Below, piece by piece: positions 53,301 through 64,000 of a DNA stretch of 64,000 nucleotides; position 1 is the first letter of the stretch, and every line of letters begins with the position of its first letter. Source of the stretch: Bugula neritina (taxonomy: Eukaryota > Bryozoa > Gymnolaemata > Cheilostomatida > Bugulidae); NCBI GenBank assembly GCA_964035545.1, contig OZ037773.1, forward strand, positions 3,837,251-3,901,250. The letters are read 5' to 3'. Both the position numbers and the translations under genes were made by a program. The notes beneath the pieces were generated by a model. That model was not told where the DNA came from. It was given only the letters and a program-made list of their open reading frames with translations, and made no database searches.

Positions 53301-55883
53301 AAGCCTATGCAGCGCATTGCTACCAGTGTATGTGACATATTGTCAACACTGTGTGTGGTATACTGTCAACACTGTGTGTGGCATATTGTCAACACTATGT
53401 GTGGTATATTGTCAACACTGTATGTGGTATATTGTCAACACTGCATGTGGTATATTGTCAACACTGTGTGTGGTATACTGTTAACACTGTGTGTGGTATA
53501 TTGTCAACACTGTGTGTGGCATATTGTCAACACTGTGTGTGGTATACTGTCAACGTTGTATGTGGTATATTGTCAACACTGTATAGCAGTATATTGTCAA
53601 CACTGTGTGTGGCATACTGTTAACACTGTGTGTAGTATATTGTCAACACTGTGTGTGGTATATTATCAACACTGTGTGTGGTATACTGTCAATATTGTGC
53701 GTGGTATACTGTCAACACTGCATGTGGTATACTGTCAACACTGCATGTGGTATATTGTCAACACTGTGTGTGGTATATTGTCAACACTGTGTGTGGCATA
53801 TTGTCAACACAGTATGTGGCATATTGTCAACACTGTATTGTGCACACCTGATCAAGCCTACATCCTACAGAGACTATAAACATACCTGAGCAAGCCATTT
53901 GCCGGGTTTAATGAGAGGATAACTTCTCTTTGAGTAACCAGTCTCAATATAAGCCAATAAGTTAGTTAAGTCAGCGACTCCACTGATTGGATCTCCAGGG
54001 TCAGCGCTGACTGGCTCTGGTGGTGTGGTGCTGGTCACCTCGTCATCCTGCACTGAAAACACCCATTTAGTCTTGAGAAACATAAAGTATACAAGACAGT
54101 TCATAGATGAAGTTATCAAACTGGTAGATGTACACACATTTAAATTTATTTTTGCTTTTCTTTTCCTTCTTTGAAGTAGTGGGTGCTTCGGCGGGGACAA
54201 ACTCTGACGTCAGGAGCTTTTTAGACTTTTCTTTCTTCTGCCTATTGAAGCAAAGAAGAGCCGTGAACAGCTGATTTGTCTAGACAATGAATTGTGCATG
54301 TTAAAATGATATTTTATAAAAAAAATCAAGTGACTTGTTCAGTACAATTGAGTATAACAACCGCATCTGCGACCAACAAATATATGAGCACAAGATCCCA
54401 TCTAGTGGGCAAAATTCTACACACAGAGGCCACATGTATATCTATATGGGTACATATCACTATGGGACCCAATAAACCTAGAAATACTATATACTACATA
54501 TATACTATATAAAAGGTATCCTTATGCGGTTGTGATAAGCAAATCATTAGTTCAACATATAATTGATATACTAGCTTTTAGTTTCTATATGAGTCATATA
54601 ATATATTACTCATACTGTTGATTATAAGATATTTATAGTCAGTCCAAAACGCTTACATTTTCATTACCTGTTTCAATACAAGAGCCAAACAATTACTAAA
54701 AATCTTACAAAAATGAAGGTGGAAATGCTTACGCAAAATCTGGTCTTTCTTTCCGAATACCCAAATTGGATATGAACTGAAGAATATCGTCCCTTTTGAT
54801 TGGCTCAGTATCATCATCCCCAAACTCAAGGTCTTCGACATCAGAGCCAATATCAACATCCAGTAAATCTAAATCTTTCTGAAAATTCCAAGACATACCC
54901 GAGATTACTTTATATAGATCAGGTCATAGAAAATTAAAAAAACTAATTGCCATTATCATTACATTACAATTATCGGAATTATTGATGAAAAAAATATGTT
55001 CAACATTAAAAATAAAACAGTGACAAGAAACAAATCTGCAAACTCAAATAAAAATTCAAGTTACAATAAGACAAATTCTAGGGGTATTCAAAATAGTAAC
55101 AAATCAATATGACAAAATGTTAAAAACCTAAAGGCTAGAGCAGACTAAAGGATTTTAAGGGAGATTAACCAGTCAAGCTAAAAATCAAATGTCAACACAT
55201 TTCTAAACTGAACAAAAATTATGCAATAATTTTCATTGAAAACACTGAGCACTAACTCTAAACCTACTACTCACTACTACAGGTACTATAAATAATAAAT
55301 GTCAGAATGTAGAAAGAACTCAGGAAAACTAAATCAAATTGTGAGCTAAACAAAACTCCAAGCAACATAAGTAAAAAGAAAATGCATAACTTAAACTAAT
55401 AAAGAATTATAATCTAAAGTAGAGATTGGAGGAAATTATAAAACTTTAACTAAAATGTAAGTGATATCTAATGCTGCATTGACAATATCAATAGAATATA
55501 AATATTGACTGCTTCCAATTTGCCTCAATTGAAAAATATCAGTTTTTATTTTAATATTACTAATATAATACCTTGCTTCCTCCCAACTGTAAAACGTGTT
55601 GAACAATTGCACCACGACTATCACCATGGACATCTTCATCTTGATCATCATGATGATCTTCAACTTGATCTCCATCTTCACCTTTCTCTTGTTCTACAGA
55701 ACTCTGCTGATTCTTGTTTGGCCGCAGCTTTTTACTGAGGTTTTCAGTCCCAGAGTAAGTTAATTTCGCACCAACACTGTTGATGTTACTGGTCAACCTT
55801 GTACTTTTAGTTTTGCTTTTAGAATTGTAATTTTTCTTCTTGGTTTTATTTTTAGCAGGTGCCGTAGCCGTATCCATCTTCAT
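44327..55883 (-). CDS. CEBPZ: CCAAT/enhancer-binding protein zeta (Mak21/NOC1 family)
   Basis: Twenty-five exons; all phases agree and give about 1119 residues (human 1054). Exon bounds, high to low: 55883-55572, 54878-54733, 54241-54138, 54052-53886, 53133-53022, 52777-52589, 52313-52249, 52066-51893, 51796-51670, 51384-51300, 50981-50885, 50665-50581, 50263-50143, 49468-49327, 48973-48845, 48137-48008, 47755-47525, 47065-46930, 46598-46413, 46252-46158, 45959-45862, 45776-45656, 45397-45322, 44942-44809, 44424-44327. A basic N-terminus is followed by the helical-repeat CBF/Mak21 domain (YYSICFLNQM, MFLHLVYKSM, NPLYCHADKC, DFSLQKFLDRFVFRNPKK) and a long acidic C-terminal region ending in a basic tail (RKPANKRRRK). 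The protein is a nucleolar 60S ribosome-assembly factor. Weak donors: exon 3 (GTGTGT) and exon 23 (GTTCGT). The ATG at 55883 is followed in frame by one at 55877. Confidence 0.92.
44590..44780. repeat. 27-bp minisatellite in the last CEBPZ intron
   Basis: Seven copies of a 27-bp unit (ACTGATAAAACAGGAAATGC plus TGTATCT), alternating GATAAA and GATGAA. It ends about 28 bp from the exon 24 donor (44808). The period of nine codons produces long shadow ORFs on both strands. Confidence 0.95.
46020..46127. repeat. 23-bp minisatellite in CEBPZ intron 20
   Basis: Four to five copies of TATAGAGGGAGTGGCTAGTG plus AGT, about 30 bp from the exon 20 donor (46157). Confidence 0.9.
48165..48844 (-). repeat. 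Minisatellite containing splice-donor sequence, CEBPZ intron 15
   Basis: On the gene's strand the exon 15 donor reads GTGAGTATTAG, and this block recurs throughout the array, for example GTGAGTATTAGTTACTCTA. About 15 or more irregular units fill the intron on both sides of a hAT insertion. Confidence 0.85.
48272..48580. mobile_element. Non-autonomous hAT element (309 bp)
   Basis: The ends CAGGGCATCC and GGGACACCCCTG are imperfectly inverted, and the flanking octamers TACTAGGG (48264-48271) and TACTAGAG (48581-48588) differ by one base, the 8-bp target duplication of hAT transposons. Internal TGGCCCTC blocks are typical. It inserted into the intron 15 minisatellite. Confidence 0.8.
49495..49612. 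repeat. AT-rich minisatellite in CEBPZ intron 13
   Basis: Five imperfect units of GAGACTATATTATATACAAT, beginning about 25 bp from the exon 14 acceptor (49469). Confidence 0.85.
49935..50135. repeat. 20-bp minisatellite next to the CEBPZ exon 13 donor
   Basis: About ten copies of a GCTGACACGTGCCACACAGT unit, the last ones diverging to GCTCACATGTGACACACA; ends about 10 bp from the donor at 50142. Confidence 0.9.
53330..53845. repeat. 21-bp minisatellite in CEBPZ intron 4
   Basis: About 24 copies of GTGTGTGGTATATTGTCAAC plus ACT, ending about 40 bp from the exon 4 donor (53885). Being near three codons per frame shift, it generates overlapping Cys/Val-rich shadow ORFs. Confidence 0.92.
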
Positions 55884-56821
55884 TGATATTATAATTATAT
55901 TTATATTATTAAATAAATATTAATTATTCGATGTTGACTGTAGTCGTAGAGTGTAGTGCTAGTGTTGAGTCCTATGGTAGTACTAGTTGCGAATTTTATT
56001 ATATTGGTAAAAGATTTTACGGTACCTGCCTTTGAGGTTTGAAGTTGAATCTACCAGATCGACTTCTAGCAGAAAATCAAAATGATATTTAAAGCTGTGC
56101 AATTGGCTTCAAGTTTAGTAAGGTTTACGGGCATGGTGGTAATGATTATAATTAATATTGGTAAAACTCATGCTTGACGAGGAGATACTAACCGCCTTTC
56201 AGAATGTTTGCCAATGTTCTCTTACGACTTACTGTTTACAGTATGAGTATTCGCTCATCGGATAAAACGCATAGTCATACGGTATAAAAAGTATTCACAT
56301 CAATGATTACCATACACTTGGTGATGCAGTTGCAAAAACACTTTGTTTATGTAAAAAGACGTGTTATTTTCAAATTTTCAATTAGTTTGCTGTATATTCC
56401 AAATTTACCTAGGTAAACTTTAGAGCTCTTACTCATTTGTCCCACGTGGACTAGTTATTTTCAAGGCTTAATAACTTACTATCCTCAACATGTTTTCGCC
56501 CTTAAGTTTACCTTGACAATTTACATAGCCGAGTAAGAATCACCCGCACTGAGGTATTGTCTATACATATTCAACTACGTAAATGCGTGCTGTTCTTTAT
56601 AAGAGACTATCGTATCAAATAGCCTTTGTTTTCAGTTCAGCAACTTATACAAGCAAAACAAAAACAATTTCTACTACCTATTTAGGCAATTATTGACTTG
56701 ACTTTGGGCCTAAGACTGAGGATAACAAAGTTTTATTGAAGTCCAGCGGTACTACGAAACAGTTATCTCTACTACTTTTAGTTTTAGAAACAGTTACATT
56801 AAAAAACGTACAAAAACCAAC
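55884..56821. promoter_or_regulatory. Divergent intergenic region, CEBPZ / ssSPT
   Basis: 938 bp separate the two divergent start codons. No gene or repeat is evident; it must hold the promoters of both genes. No specific element can be assigned. Confidence 0.4.
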
Positions 56822-58365
56822 ATGACAAGCAAAGTTAAAACAGAATGGGACAGAAACACGAAAAATATGGGATTTTTCTCATATTGGTATTATCAATATT
56901 TGGTAACTACCGCTCTATATATGCTGGAACCTTGGGAGAGAAATTTGTTCCGTATCCTTTCACTTTAACTGTTCACTTTCAGTTCCTTCAAGTTTAAGTT
57001 AAAGTTTCAATTACTGAGTTGGGCCTTGGATTTCAATTGCTTTCACTTTTTACAACTTTCTTGTTAGTTTTTGCTGTTATTGACTCTAACTCTAAGGCCA
57101 GGAAGCAAACTCATACTTAGTTTTACTTTTGCTCTGATTTTAGTTATCAGTGACTGTGAGCTTCAAGTTCATGTCTTATACTTATAGTAAATATAATACT
57201 CTTTAGTAAAAGTTATCATTATACTAATAGTAATAGTAATACTTATTACTTATAATTAATCTTAGTAATATTTATACTTATTAGTTCGTTTTTATTTTAC
57301 TCCCGTAATTTGAAGCTTAGACTTTCACTTTAGGCTTAAACCTGAAGTTACGCCTACGCTTACTCATACTGATATTGGTACTCATGCTCAGAGTTATAAC
57401 ACGAGTCATGCTATTAGTTTAAATTGAAATTTGAAAGTTTCTTGTTAAGATGGAATTTAAAATTTAAATTATAGTATCAGTATCAGACTCAGTGTGAGTA
57501 TGGCTAGGGTGAAGTTTAAAACTGAAAGTAAAGTAAAGAAAAAGTGAAAGTTGATAAATAGCGTTTCTATGTTGTAGTACTAATATTATTAGTCAGTAAT
57601 GATCACGATTTCAGATAATGGTGTAGTGAGTAATCATTACTATCAAAATGTGATTCATGTAGTTTAAATACATTGGATATTGATACTCTTGTTTCCAGTA
57701 TTTTGATATATCAATTTGACAACTTACTTTGTAAATATTCGAACACTATAGTAATATTACTTACTGTGTGTAACTGTGTATGACTATTCTCCTTGATTGT
57801 ACAGATTGCTGATTGCCATACCGTAGTCATTGTAATGGTAGTTATAGTTGTCACTCATTGTGAACTTTCTGTTGTCTATATTAGTTTAAGTAATAATGAC
57901 ACACTAAATAACCAGATTACAATAGCAAGTTCATTTTTTGAACAGTTAGTTTTAGTATTACTATGAGTATTAATAATTTAAAATCATAAATAGATAACTT
58001 GTTGTATATGAAATACGGTTATTAGAAGAATAATTAAAATAATATAGCAATTTGTGCTAAAAGTAGCTGAATATGCCTTTTTTTTACTGTAAAAGTTATA
58101 TGGTATTGATTTGTGTTTTAAACATTCAGTAAGTTGAGCTCGCGTTACTTGAAAGTAGATGTGCAACATGTTAATATTTGTCTGCTGCAGGCAATTATTT
58201 TTCTTAACGATGATTGTAACAGATTCTATCCTAGGTCTCTTTTCCGCCATGATGTTCTACAGCGCATATGTTTACCTCCCATACCATTCGATCTTGGTAT
58301 ATAATGCAGTCACTGAACTCTTTACTGGCATTTTTAACATGATAAATGGCGGAGACACATCCTGA
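56822..58365 (+). CDS. SPTSSA: Serine palmitoyltransferase small subunit
   Basis: Two exons: 56822-56951 and 58223-58365 (phase 1), 90 residues. Exon 1 encodes a basic start followed by WYYQYLVTTALYMLEPWERN, the signature of small activating subunits of serine palmitoyltransferase; exon 2 continues with SILGLFSAMMFYSAYVYLPYH, a membrane helix and the conserved YxAYVxxPxH block, then a short tail. The protein sits in the ER membrane and stimulates the SPTLC1/2 complex, the first step of sphingolipid synthesis, and sets acyl-CoA choice. Subunit a or b cannot be distinguished. The donor GTATCC is weak. A naive ORF would start upstream in the intron at 58159, which is wrong because it lacks the EPWE block. 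The tail is about 15-20 residues longer than in vertebrates. Confidence 0.85.
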
Positions 58366-58817
58366 GGGTAATCGCTCAATCCCATATCCATTTTATTACC
58401 CTCCACAACAGAGCGTTCATGTTTTCATCTCAAATATAGAGCAAACTTTAGACCCTCTCTTTTTATTTTCAGGCTCAGATGCTTTATAGTTGTTTTATTT
58501 TTATTTCAATTGATGATACAATTTTCACTATATAGCTATATATATTTATTATCAATTTAAACAGCTGTACAATTTCACTGTTGATGGAAATGCAATCAAA
58601 TTGATCAAATTTCTATGATCAAATTTATATCGTGGTAATGCTTTTACCCATGTTTTGATAAATATTTTATAAAAATAAATTAATACTCTGATAATCTTTT
58701 TTAAAAATATTGGTATCCAATGTTAATATTATGCTCTAGTTTTGGCAGTTGTCCAGTTCCTCACTTGAATACTTGTTGTAATTTGTGGCGCCACCTTGTG
58801 GTGGCTTGATTCTATGA

Positions 58818-60464
58818 CTAAGTCCTCCACTTGATTGACTAAAATTAAAACATATTTTTAAAACAATTTAATACAACAGGAAATAGTTTCATATTATGTT
58901 GTTCAAACACTACATTGTGCTAGGCTACGGTTTGAACCCTGCACAGGTCATTGACCAAGTTGAAAAATGCATTTTGTCCGAATGGCTCACCCACTAGTTG
59001 GAAGCCCCCACTGCCAGCTCATTTTAGCATTAAACAAATCAACATCAAATGTTTACATGTAACTTTAAATAGGTCTTTTTTTGACCCAACATATTTGCTA
59101 AAATAATCTTACCGGAATAGGATATTATGAAAGTGAATCATGGTGAACATTTTGGCAACCGTTCAAAAGTATGTCAAAATATTATATTTATTAGACCTAT
59201 TGATTATTGTTACAAGCAAACTATTTGAAACATTGTAACATAAAATAGCTCAACATGATCATATGCAGATCACCATGAAGTTAATTTATAGGACAACCAT
59301 GCTCTGATCAATTATCACATTAGCAAACAACTATTAGACATTACATCAAGCAATTATTACAAAAACCTTGTTGAAAAGAAATAATAATTTGCATTGCACT
59401 CAAAAATGATTGGGTATGTTGCACCATTATGGTTATTCTTAAAAGTAAAAAGTTAGAAATTATTACTTTACAAATAAACTTACAGAGTTCTTCAACGCAG
59501 CGTTAGCTTTTTGTAACTCGAGGCTCCCTGGAAGTAATGTGCTTTTAAGTTGCAGCAACTGAGCTCTATCTTTCATTGCAATAAGTGTCTACAAGATTAA
59601 GTGAGTTATACATGTCAATGCAAATTGTGAATGTCATTTCTGAAAACAAAAAACAAGCAAAATAACAATTACAGTATAAAGTACAATTCCATCATGATGC
59701 TACATAATCAAACAATTGGCTTTTCACAAACCTATCTAAATACATATTTCATATATTTTTCATGACCTTATTACATGTATATTATATCATACCTCCACTA
59801 TTGCAGGGGTACACTTGAATTTCTTAGCTATCCTCAGTCTTTCTTCTTCCACGGGGATCAGAGCGCAGTAGCTGCTTATTATCTGTAGGCAAAAAATCAG
59901 ACCTTAAGAATGTTACACACTGTAAATTGCACAATTTAGACGAAGTGGAGATTAAATTGATATTAGATATCAAGACAGGAAACCATTCTGATTAATAGGA
60001 ATTTTCTCAACAACTTGAAACTTTTAATAACCAAAGAAAGTCAAGATGACATCATTTTGATTGACGAAAAATTATTGACTTGGGAGCTACTCCGCCATGC
60101 TCTTTTATTGTCAAAAAGACCTTTTATGTGCATGTAAAATTTAAACACTGACTCAACACAACAAAACTAACATATCTCCATCTTGTGTTTAGCTCCAACT
60201 GGATTCTCGTGAAAATATTTGGTTCATTTGTAAGAACTATCTTCATTTCCCTAACTATTAATTTAATTGCGATTCTCCGAGAGTCAAATGAGCTTGAAGT
60301 TCTCAACAAATCTGCAAAATTTCGCCTTTCTCACTCGCCATTTTTCATAAATGTCAATCAGCAGCTGAGGTACTTACGTCGGGTGTAGCCTTAGCATGAG
60401 CCAGTAGTTTCACCACATTATGGAAACCGATAACGGTGGACTTGGTACTCCCTCCGTACCATTT
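58818..60464 (-). CDS. VIPAS39: VIPAS39/SPE-39 (VPS16-like), 3' exons only
   Basis: Four terminal exons: 60464-60378, 59882-59793, 59588-59484 and 58838-58818, all phase 0, about 100 residues. They read KWYGGSTKSTVIGFHNVVKL, then IISSYCALIPVEEERLRIAKKF, TLIAMKDRAQLLQLKSTLLP and a last exon SIKWRT. The pattern of paired helices ending in I-(R/K)-W-(K/R)-x fits the C-terminus of VIPAS39, the VPS33B partner in endosome and lysosome-related organelle trafficking. The very short last exon (7 codons) is supported by a good polypyrimidine acceptor. Upstream exons must lie beyond the right edge, with the inverted-repeat transposon at 60970-64000 inside the intervening intron. A VPS16 C-terminal domain of another protein remains possible. 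Confidence 0.65.
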
Positions 60465-60969
60465 CTGCAAAAATGAGAAAAAATGTCAACTAAATAGAAT
60501 AACATTTCCATTCAAAGAAAGCTCATGAAAATAATCCAACAATTACAAAAAAAGTAGTTTAAATATATCCTTACAGGGTAGTAATTTCACTAAAAATAAA
60601 CAAGGAACATCTTAATTACTACTTTAATCATATAAATACATTAACATATTTATAGGTTATTCATTTTGTTGAATAATTTACCCTTGCAAACAAAACTATT
60701 AAAATATTTAGCATGCCATACAATAGACCATGTAAAACTCAGCCAATCAGCGAAGTGTACCAGGTCAATGTCTTACCATTGTAACTGATATAAAATTCTG
60801 CAAGTTCAATCGCAAAATGCCTACTTCTAAAAGCTAGTTGTGCAACTTTTTTTTCTTGCATTATTTAATTTCATATCTTAAATTGATGACTCTTGAAATG
60901 ATTTTTTAAAATTTCTAAATTAAGTGTTTATAAAATGCAATTAAAAATTGCATGTCTAAAAAAATGACC

Positions 60970-63900
60970 TGGTACACTTTTGCAACTTAAGGCCAATTAT
61001 TACATAACTGCCAGCTTAGTAGTTATTTGTTGTTGCAGCTTGAATGGGTTATTGTTTAGCATTGAAAGCTTGTAGTAAACGGCTGTGAATTTGGTACATG
61101 ACTTTGATTGGCTGGTTTTTGAATGGCTCTTTAGTATATGCATCTGGATGGCTGGGTAGTGTAGGCTCCGCCTACATCTAGCTAATGTACAGTAGCCAAT
61201 CCACAGTAGTATTACAAAATTTCTGTTTAACATATGAAATATTCTGGTCATTTGTTTTGTACTTTACAATAGTATATATTCTATTCAACTGGAATTTTAT
61301 TGTATGTAAGCCATGGGAACTACTAAGAGGTTAAATCAACCACCCATGCTGGTAATATTGTAGCTAGCAGTAATAGCAAGTCCACACCATATAAATATAC
61401 TACACATTAGCTATTATGTGCAGCTTATGAATGCTAAAATGACCCCACTTCTTACCTTCAATTTGAAAAAAATTGTATTGCATATTCTGCCACTTCTGCA
61501 CCAAGAATGTGTTTTCCTTTTAAATTTTGAAAATAGTAGTCAGTTTCTGCAGCAGTCAACATCCACAATAAACAACGTAAGCTTTCAAATAAACTATAAA
61601 TATATGAAATAATAATGTGGAAACAATGTAATTTATTTATTGCTATGATGAAAATTACAAGAATATTATATAAAAGCTAGATATAGATTTCTAGTAAAAT
61701 GGCACAGGTAAAAATAACACATTTTTACTTCAAATTCTAAATTTCATCAGTCACCAATGGTGGCTGTAGATTACAGAGAGCACAGCAGACTATCATAATC
61801 ATAATCGTAAGGATGGTCAGCCCACTGAGCAAAATCTAACTCCAACCCTTCATTTGGGTTACCAACGCCTTAAAGCATATAATGTAAGACGCACAAAAAA
61901 CAGTGGCTTTAATAAAACAAGTGAAGGAAACGAACAGAAAATGTCTTCAACAGAGTCAGCTGATATAGAGCAACAGAACTCATCTGACAGCCATCCTCAT
62001 AGTCAGACTTCATCAGAAGTAACTGAGTTACCAGAAACATCAACTACTCAAAAAAAATACCTGCACATTCTATTGATAGCCGAATTCAAAAGTTGGAAGA
62101 AAAAGCTCAAAATATTCCACGTTTAAACAAAAAGCAACTATTAAAAAAGTAAAAGTTTTGAAAACTTTCACCACTACAGATGATCGAACTAAATTCTATA
62201 CTGGAATACCTACACTTTTTCTATACTTTTCTTTAGCAAGGTGAAAATTATTATTTTCTTATTGCAAAGATACACTATGGTTTATTACAAATAAACAATG
62301 CAAGTCTGACTATGCTAAAAGTTGTACATCGATTAAATTTGATATGTATTAAAACTGTCATTTTAATTAAATTTGTTGCAGTGAGTGTATCATTCATACG
62401 TTTTTTCATTAAAGATGTTGTTTTATGTAAGATATTCATAAATACCACAGTGGTCATCTGTATGCTTTGACTTATTTAGTTTAGGGTTTTATTTAAACAA
62501 GCAGCAGTCTTTTATTTGTGTACAAATTGACTCACTTTCTCCAGGAAAAGTAAATTGTTTTAACCTAAATTTTCCTTGGTTATTTTAAAGCTTATTAAAA
62601 GTAGCCTCCTAATCTAATTATTAGCTGAAACTAACTCGGTGTTTAAAACTAAAATGGTTTACACTTGTTACTAGTTTCACTTATTCACAAACATTATTAA
62701 ATGCTATTCTAGAAATAATATGGGTTTGAATTAGTTATAGTATAATTATAAAATAAAGTAATAATTGTTTGTCCACAGTATTTGTTTAAACTCATGACTT
62801 CATTCAAAGCATGTATTCATACAACTAGCTTATCATGTACTGTTACAGTATTATGTAACACATGTTGACACACATTACACTCTGTTTGGATGGTGATATA
62901 TTGGGTCAAGCCTTCAGCTAGCAGTTCTTGAACTTCATAGTTCTTGCAAAATATAACTGAAGCTACTTACCAGAGGGTAAAAACTGCTGAATGAATACAA
63001 ACTAAGCACAAAAGAGGCCATTTGCAAATGACTAAAATGCAGTTACTGCAAACAAAGTTGATTTCTAACCTTCGAATCCATGTCGAAAGAGCAATCAAAA
63101 GGATAAAGGAGTTCAATATTTTAAATGGGCCCGAAGTGTGAACTTGGTGTTGGCACCTCTATTAAATAAGACTATGATAGTCTGCTGTGCTCTCTGTAAT
63201 CTACAGCCACCATTGGTGACTGATGAAATTTAGAATTTGAAGTAAAAATGTGTTATTTTTACCTGTGCCATTCTACTAGAAATCTATATCTAGCTTTTAT
63301 ATAATATTCTTGTAATTTTCATCATAGCAATAAATAAATTACATTGTTTCCACATTATTATTTCATATATTTATAGTTTATTTGAAAGCTTACGTTGTTT
63401 ATTGTGGATGTTGACTGCTGCAGAAACTGACTACTATTTTCAAAATTTTAAAGGAAAACACATTCTTGGTGCAGAAGTGGCAGAATATGTAATACAATTT
63501 TTTTCAAATTGAAGGTAAGAAATGGGGTCATTTTAGCATTCATAAGCTGCACATAATAGCTAATGTGTAGTATATTTATATGGTGTGGACTTGCTATTAC
63601 TGCTAGCTACAATATTACCAGCATGGGTGGTTGATTTAACCTCTTAGTAGTTCCCATGGCTTACATACAATAAAATTCCAGTTGAATAGAATATATACTA
63701 TTGTAAAGTACAAAACAAATGACCAGAATATTTCATATGTTAAACAGAAATTTTGTAATACTACTGTGGATTGGCTACTGTACATTAGCTAGATGTAGGC
63801 GGAGCCTACACTACCCAGCCATCCAGATGCATATACTAAAGAGCCATTCAAAAACCAGCCAATCAAAGTCATGTACCAAATTCACAGCCGTTTACTACAA

Positions 63901-64000
63901 GCTTTCAATGCTAAACAATAACCCATTCAAGCTGCAACAACAAATAACTACTAAGCTGGCAGTTATGTAATAATTGGCCTTAAGTTGCAAAAGTGTACCA
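60970..64000. mobile_element. DNA transposon or foldback element with 830-bp inverted arms
   Basis: Left arm 60970-61799 and right arm 63171-64000 are inverted copies of the same length, so no net insertion or deletion between them; an 83-codon ORF in each arm translates identically. The right arm still matches at the window edge, so the true terminus is not visible. A short block at about 60745 (AAGTGTACCAGGTCA) is the inverse of 60963-60978, which could mark an additional terminal repeat. The 1371-bp centre holds a degraded transposase-like fragment. The element lies in a VIPAS39 intron if the gene model is right. Confidence 0.8.
61790..62240 (+). pseudogene. Degraded transposase N-terminal fragment
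   Basis: The frame HLGYQRLKAYNVRRTK runs into a serine/glutamine-rich segment, then shifts at an A8 run (about 62051), continues as a coiled-coil-like stretch (IQKLEEKAQNIPRLNKK), stops, and in a third frame gives TDDRTKFYTGIPTLF (about 62170-62215). The KFYTG-(L/I)-P motif is typical of the start of DDE transposases of the PIF/Harbinger-ISL2EU type. No catalytic core is present. Confidence 0.45.

Noticed and set aside
53223-53889. 218-codon Cys/Val-rich ORF and overlapping companions
   Set aside because: Produced by the 21-bp minisatellite inside a CEBPZ intron; open in several frames with the same repeat, so not a gene.
58159-58222. Upstream ATG giving a single-exon reading of the small membrane protein
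   Set aside because: The conserved WYYQYL...LEPWE part lies in a separate exon at 56822-56951, and the splice acceptor at 58221-58222 restores the family pattern.

Overview
The window is animal (metazoan) nuclear DNA: AT-rich, with intron-containing genes using GT-AG splice sites, tRNA-derived SINEs, Penelope and hAT relatives, and abundant micro- and minisatellites. The genes fit an invertebrate, possibly a lophotrochozoan; the phylum cannot be fixed from the sequence alone.

Positions 1-8898 are the right-hand part of a degenerate Polinton/Maverick (adintovirus-like) element. On the minus strand it holds a pVI/pX-like precursor with adenain-type cleavage motifs, a penton-like minor capsid protein, a major capsid gene broken by a 756-bp MITE and a frameshift, two ORFs with premature stops, and a zinc-ribbon/phospholipase A2/integrase/chromodomain gene with one frameshift. 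On the plus strand it holds the packaging ATPase, a small ORF and a frameshifted fibre-like gene. Nearly every viral start codon is abutted by a TATAATAAATG-like motif. The element ends in palindromic repeats and a 102-bp palindrome. DNA polymerase B, the protease and the left terminus would lie outside the window.

Positions 11.4-20.0 kb hold two tandem copies of a three-exon gene encoding an ankyrin-repeat cGAS-like (Mab-21 family) nucleotidyltransferase. Both keep the GS motif and catalytic acidic triad, so they are candidate innate-immune sensors. SYNJ2BP (PDZ plus tail anchor, mitochondrial outer membrane) follows at 21.2-23.6 kb.

Positions 24.1-43.9 kb hold the most unusual locus: four five-exon genes that I assembled from splice sites, reading as divergent Bcl-2-family proteins. 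Exon phases are shared, exons 1 and 2 are exactly 47 and 134 nt in three of them, the BH2-type W-x6-W motif sits at an exon end, and the membrane anchor is replaced by a YVPF...GD tail. The fourth (24.1-27.3 kb) is a chimera: a Bcl-2-like domain joined to a Pro/Ala-rich tail with two copies of an unrecognised cysteine module. Introns carry a self-inverted Penelope-like element, SINEs and minisatellites.

Positions 44.3-60.5 kb hold housekeeping genes: CEBPZ/Mak21 (25 exons, all phases consistent, about 1119 aa), a serine palmitoyltransferase small subunit (2 exons), and the 3' end of VIPAS39/SPE-39. The window ends in a transposon with 830-bp inverted arms. A recurring theme is private minisatellites close to splice sites, in two cases with the 5' splice-site sequence inside the repeat unit.
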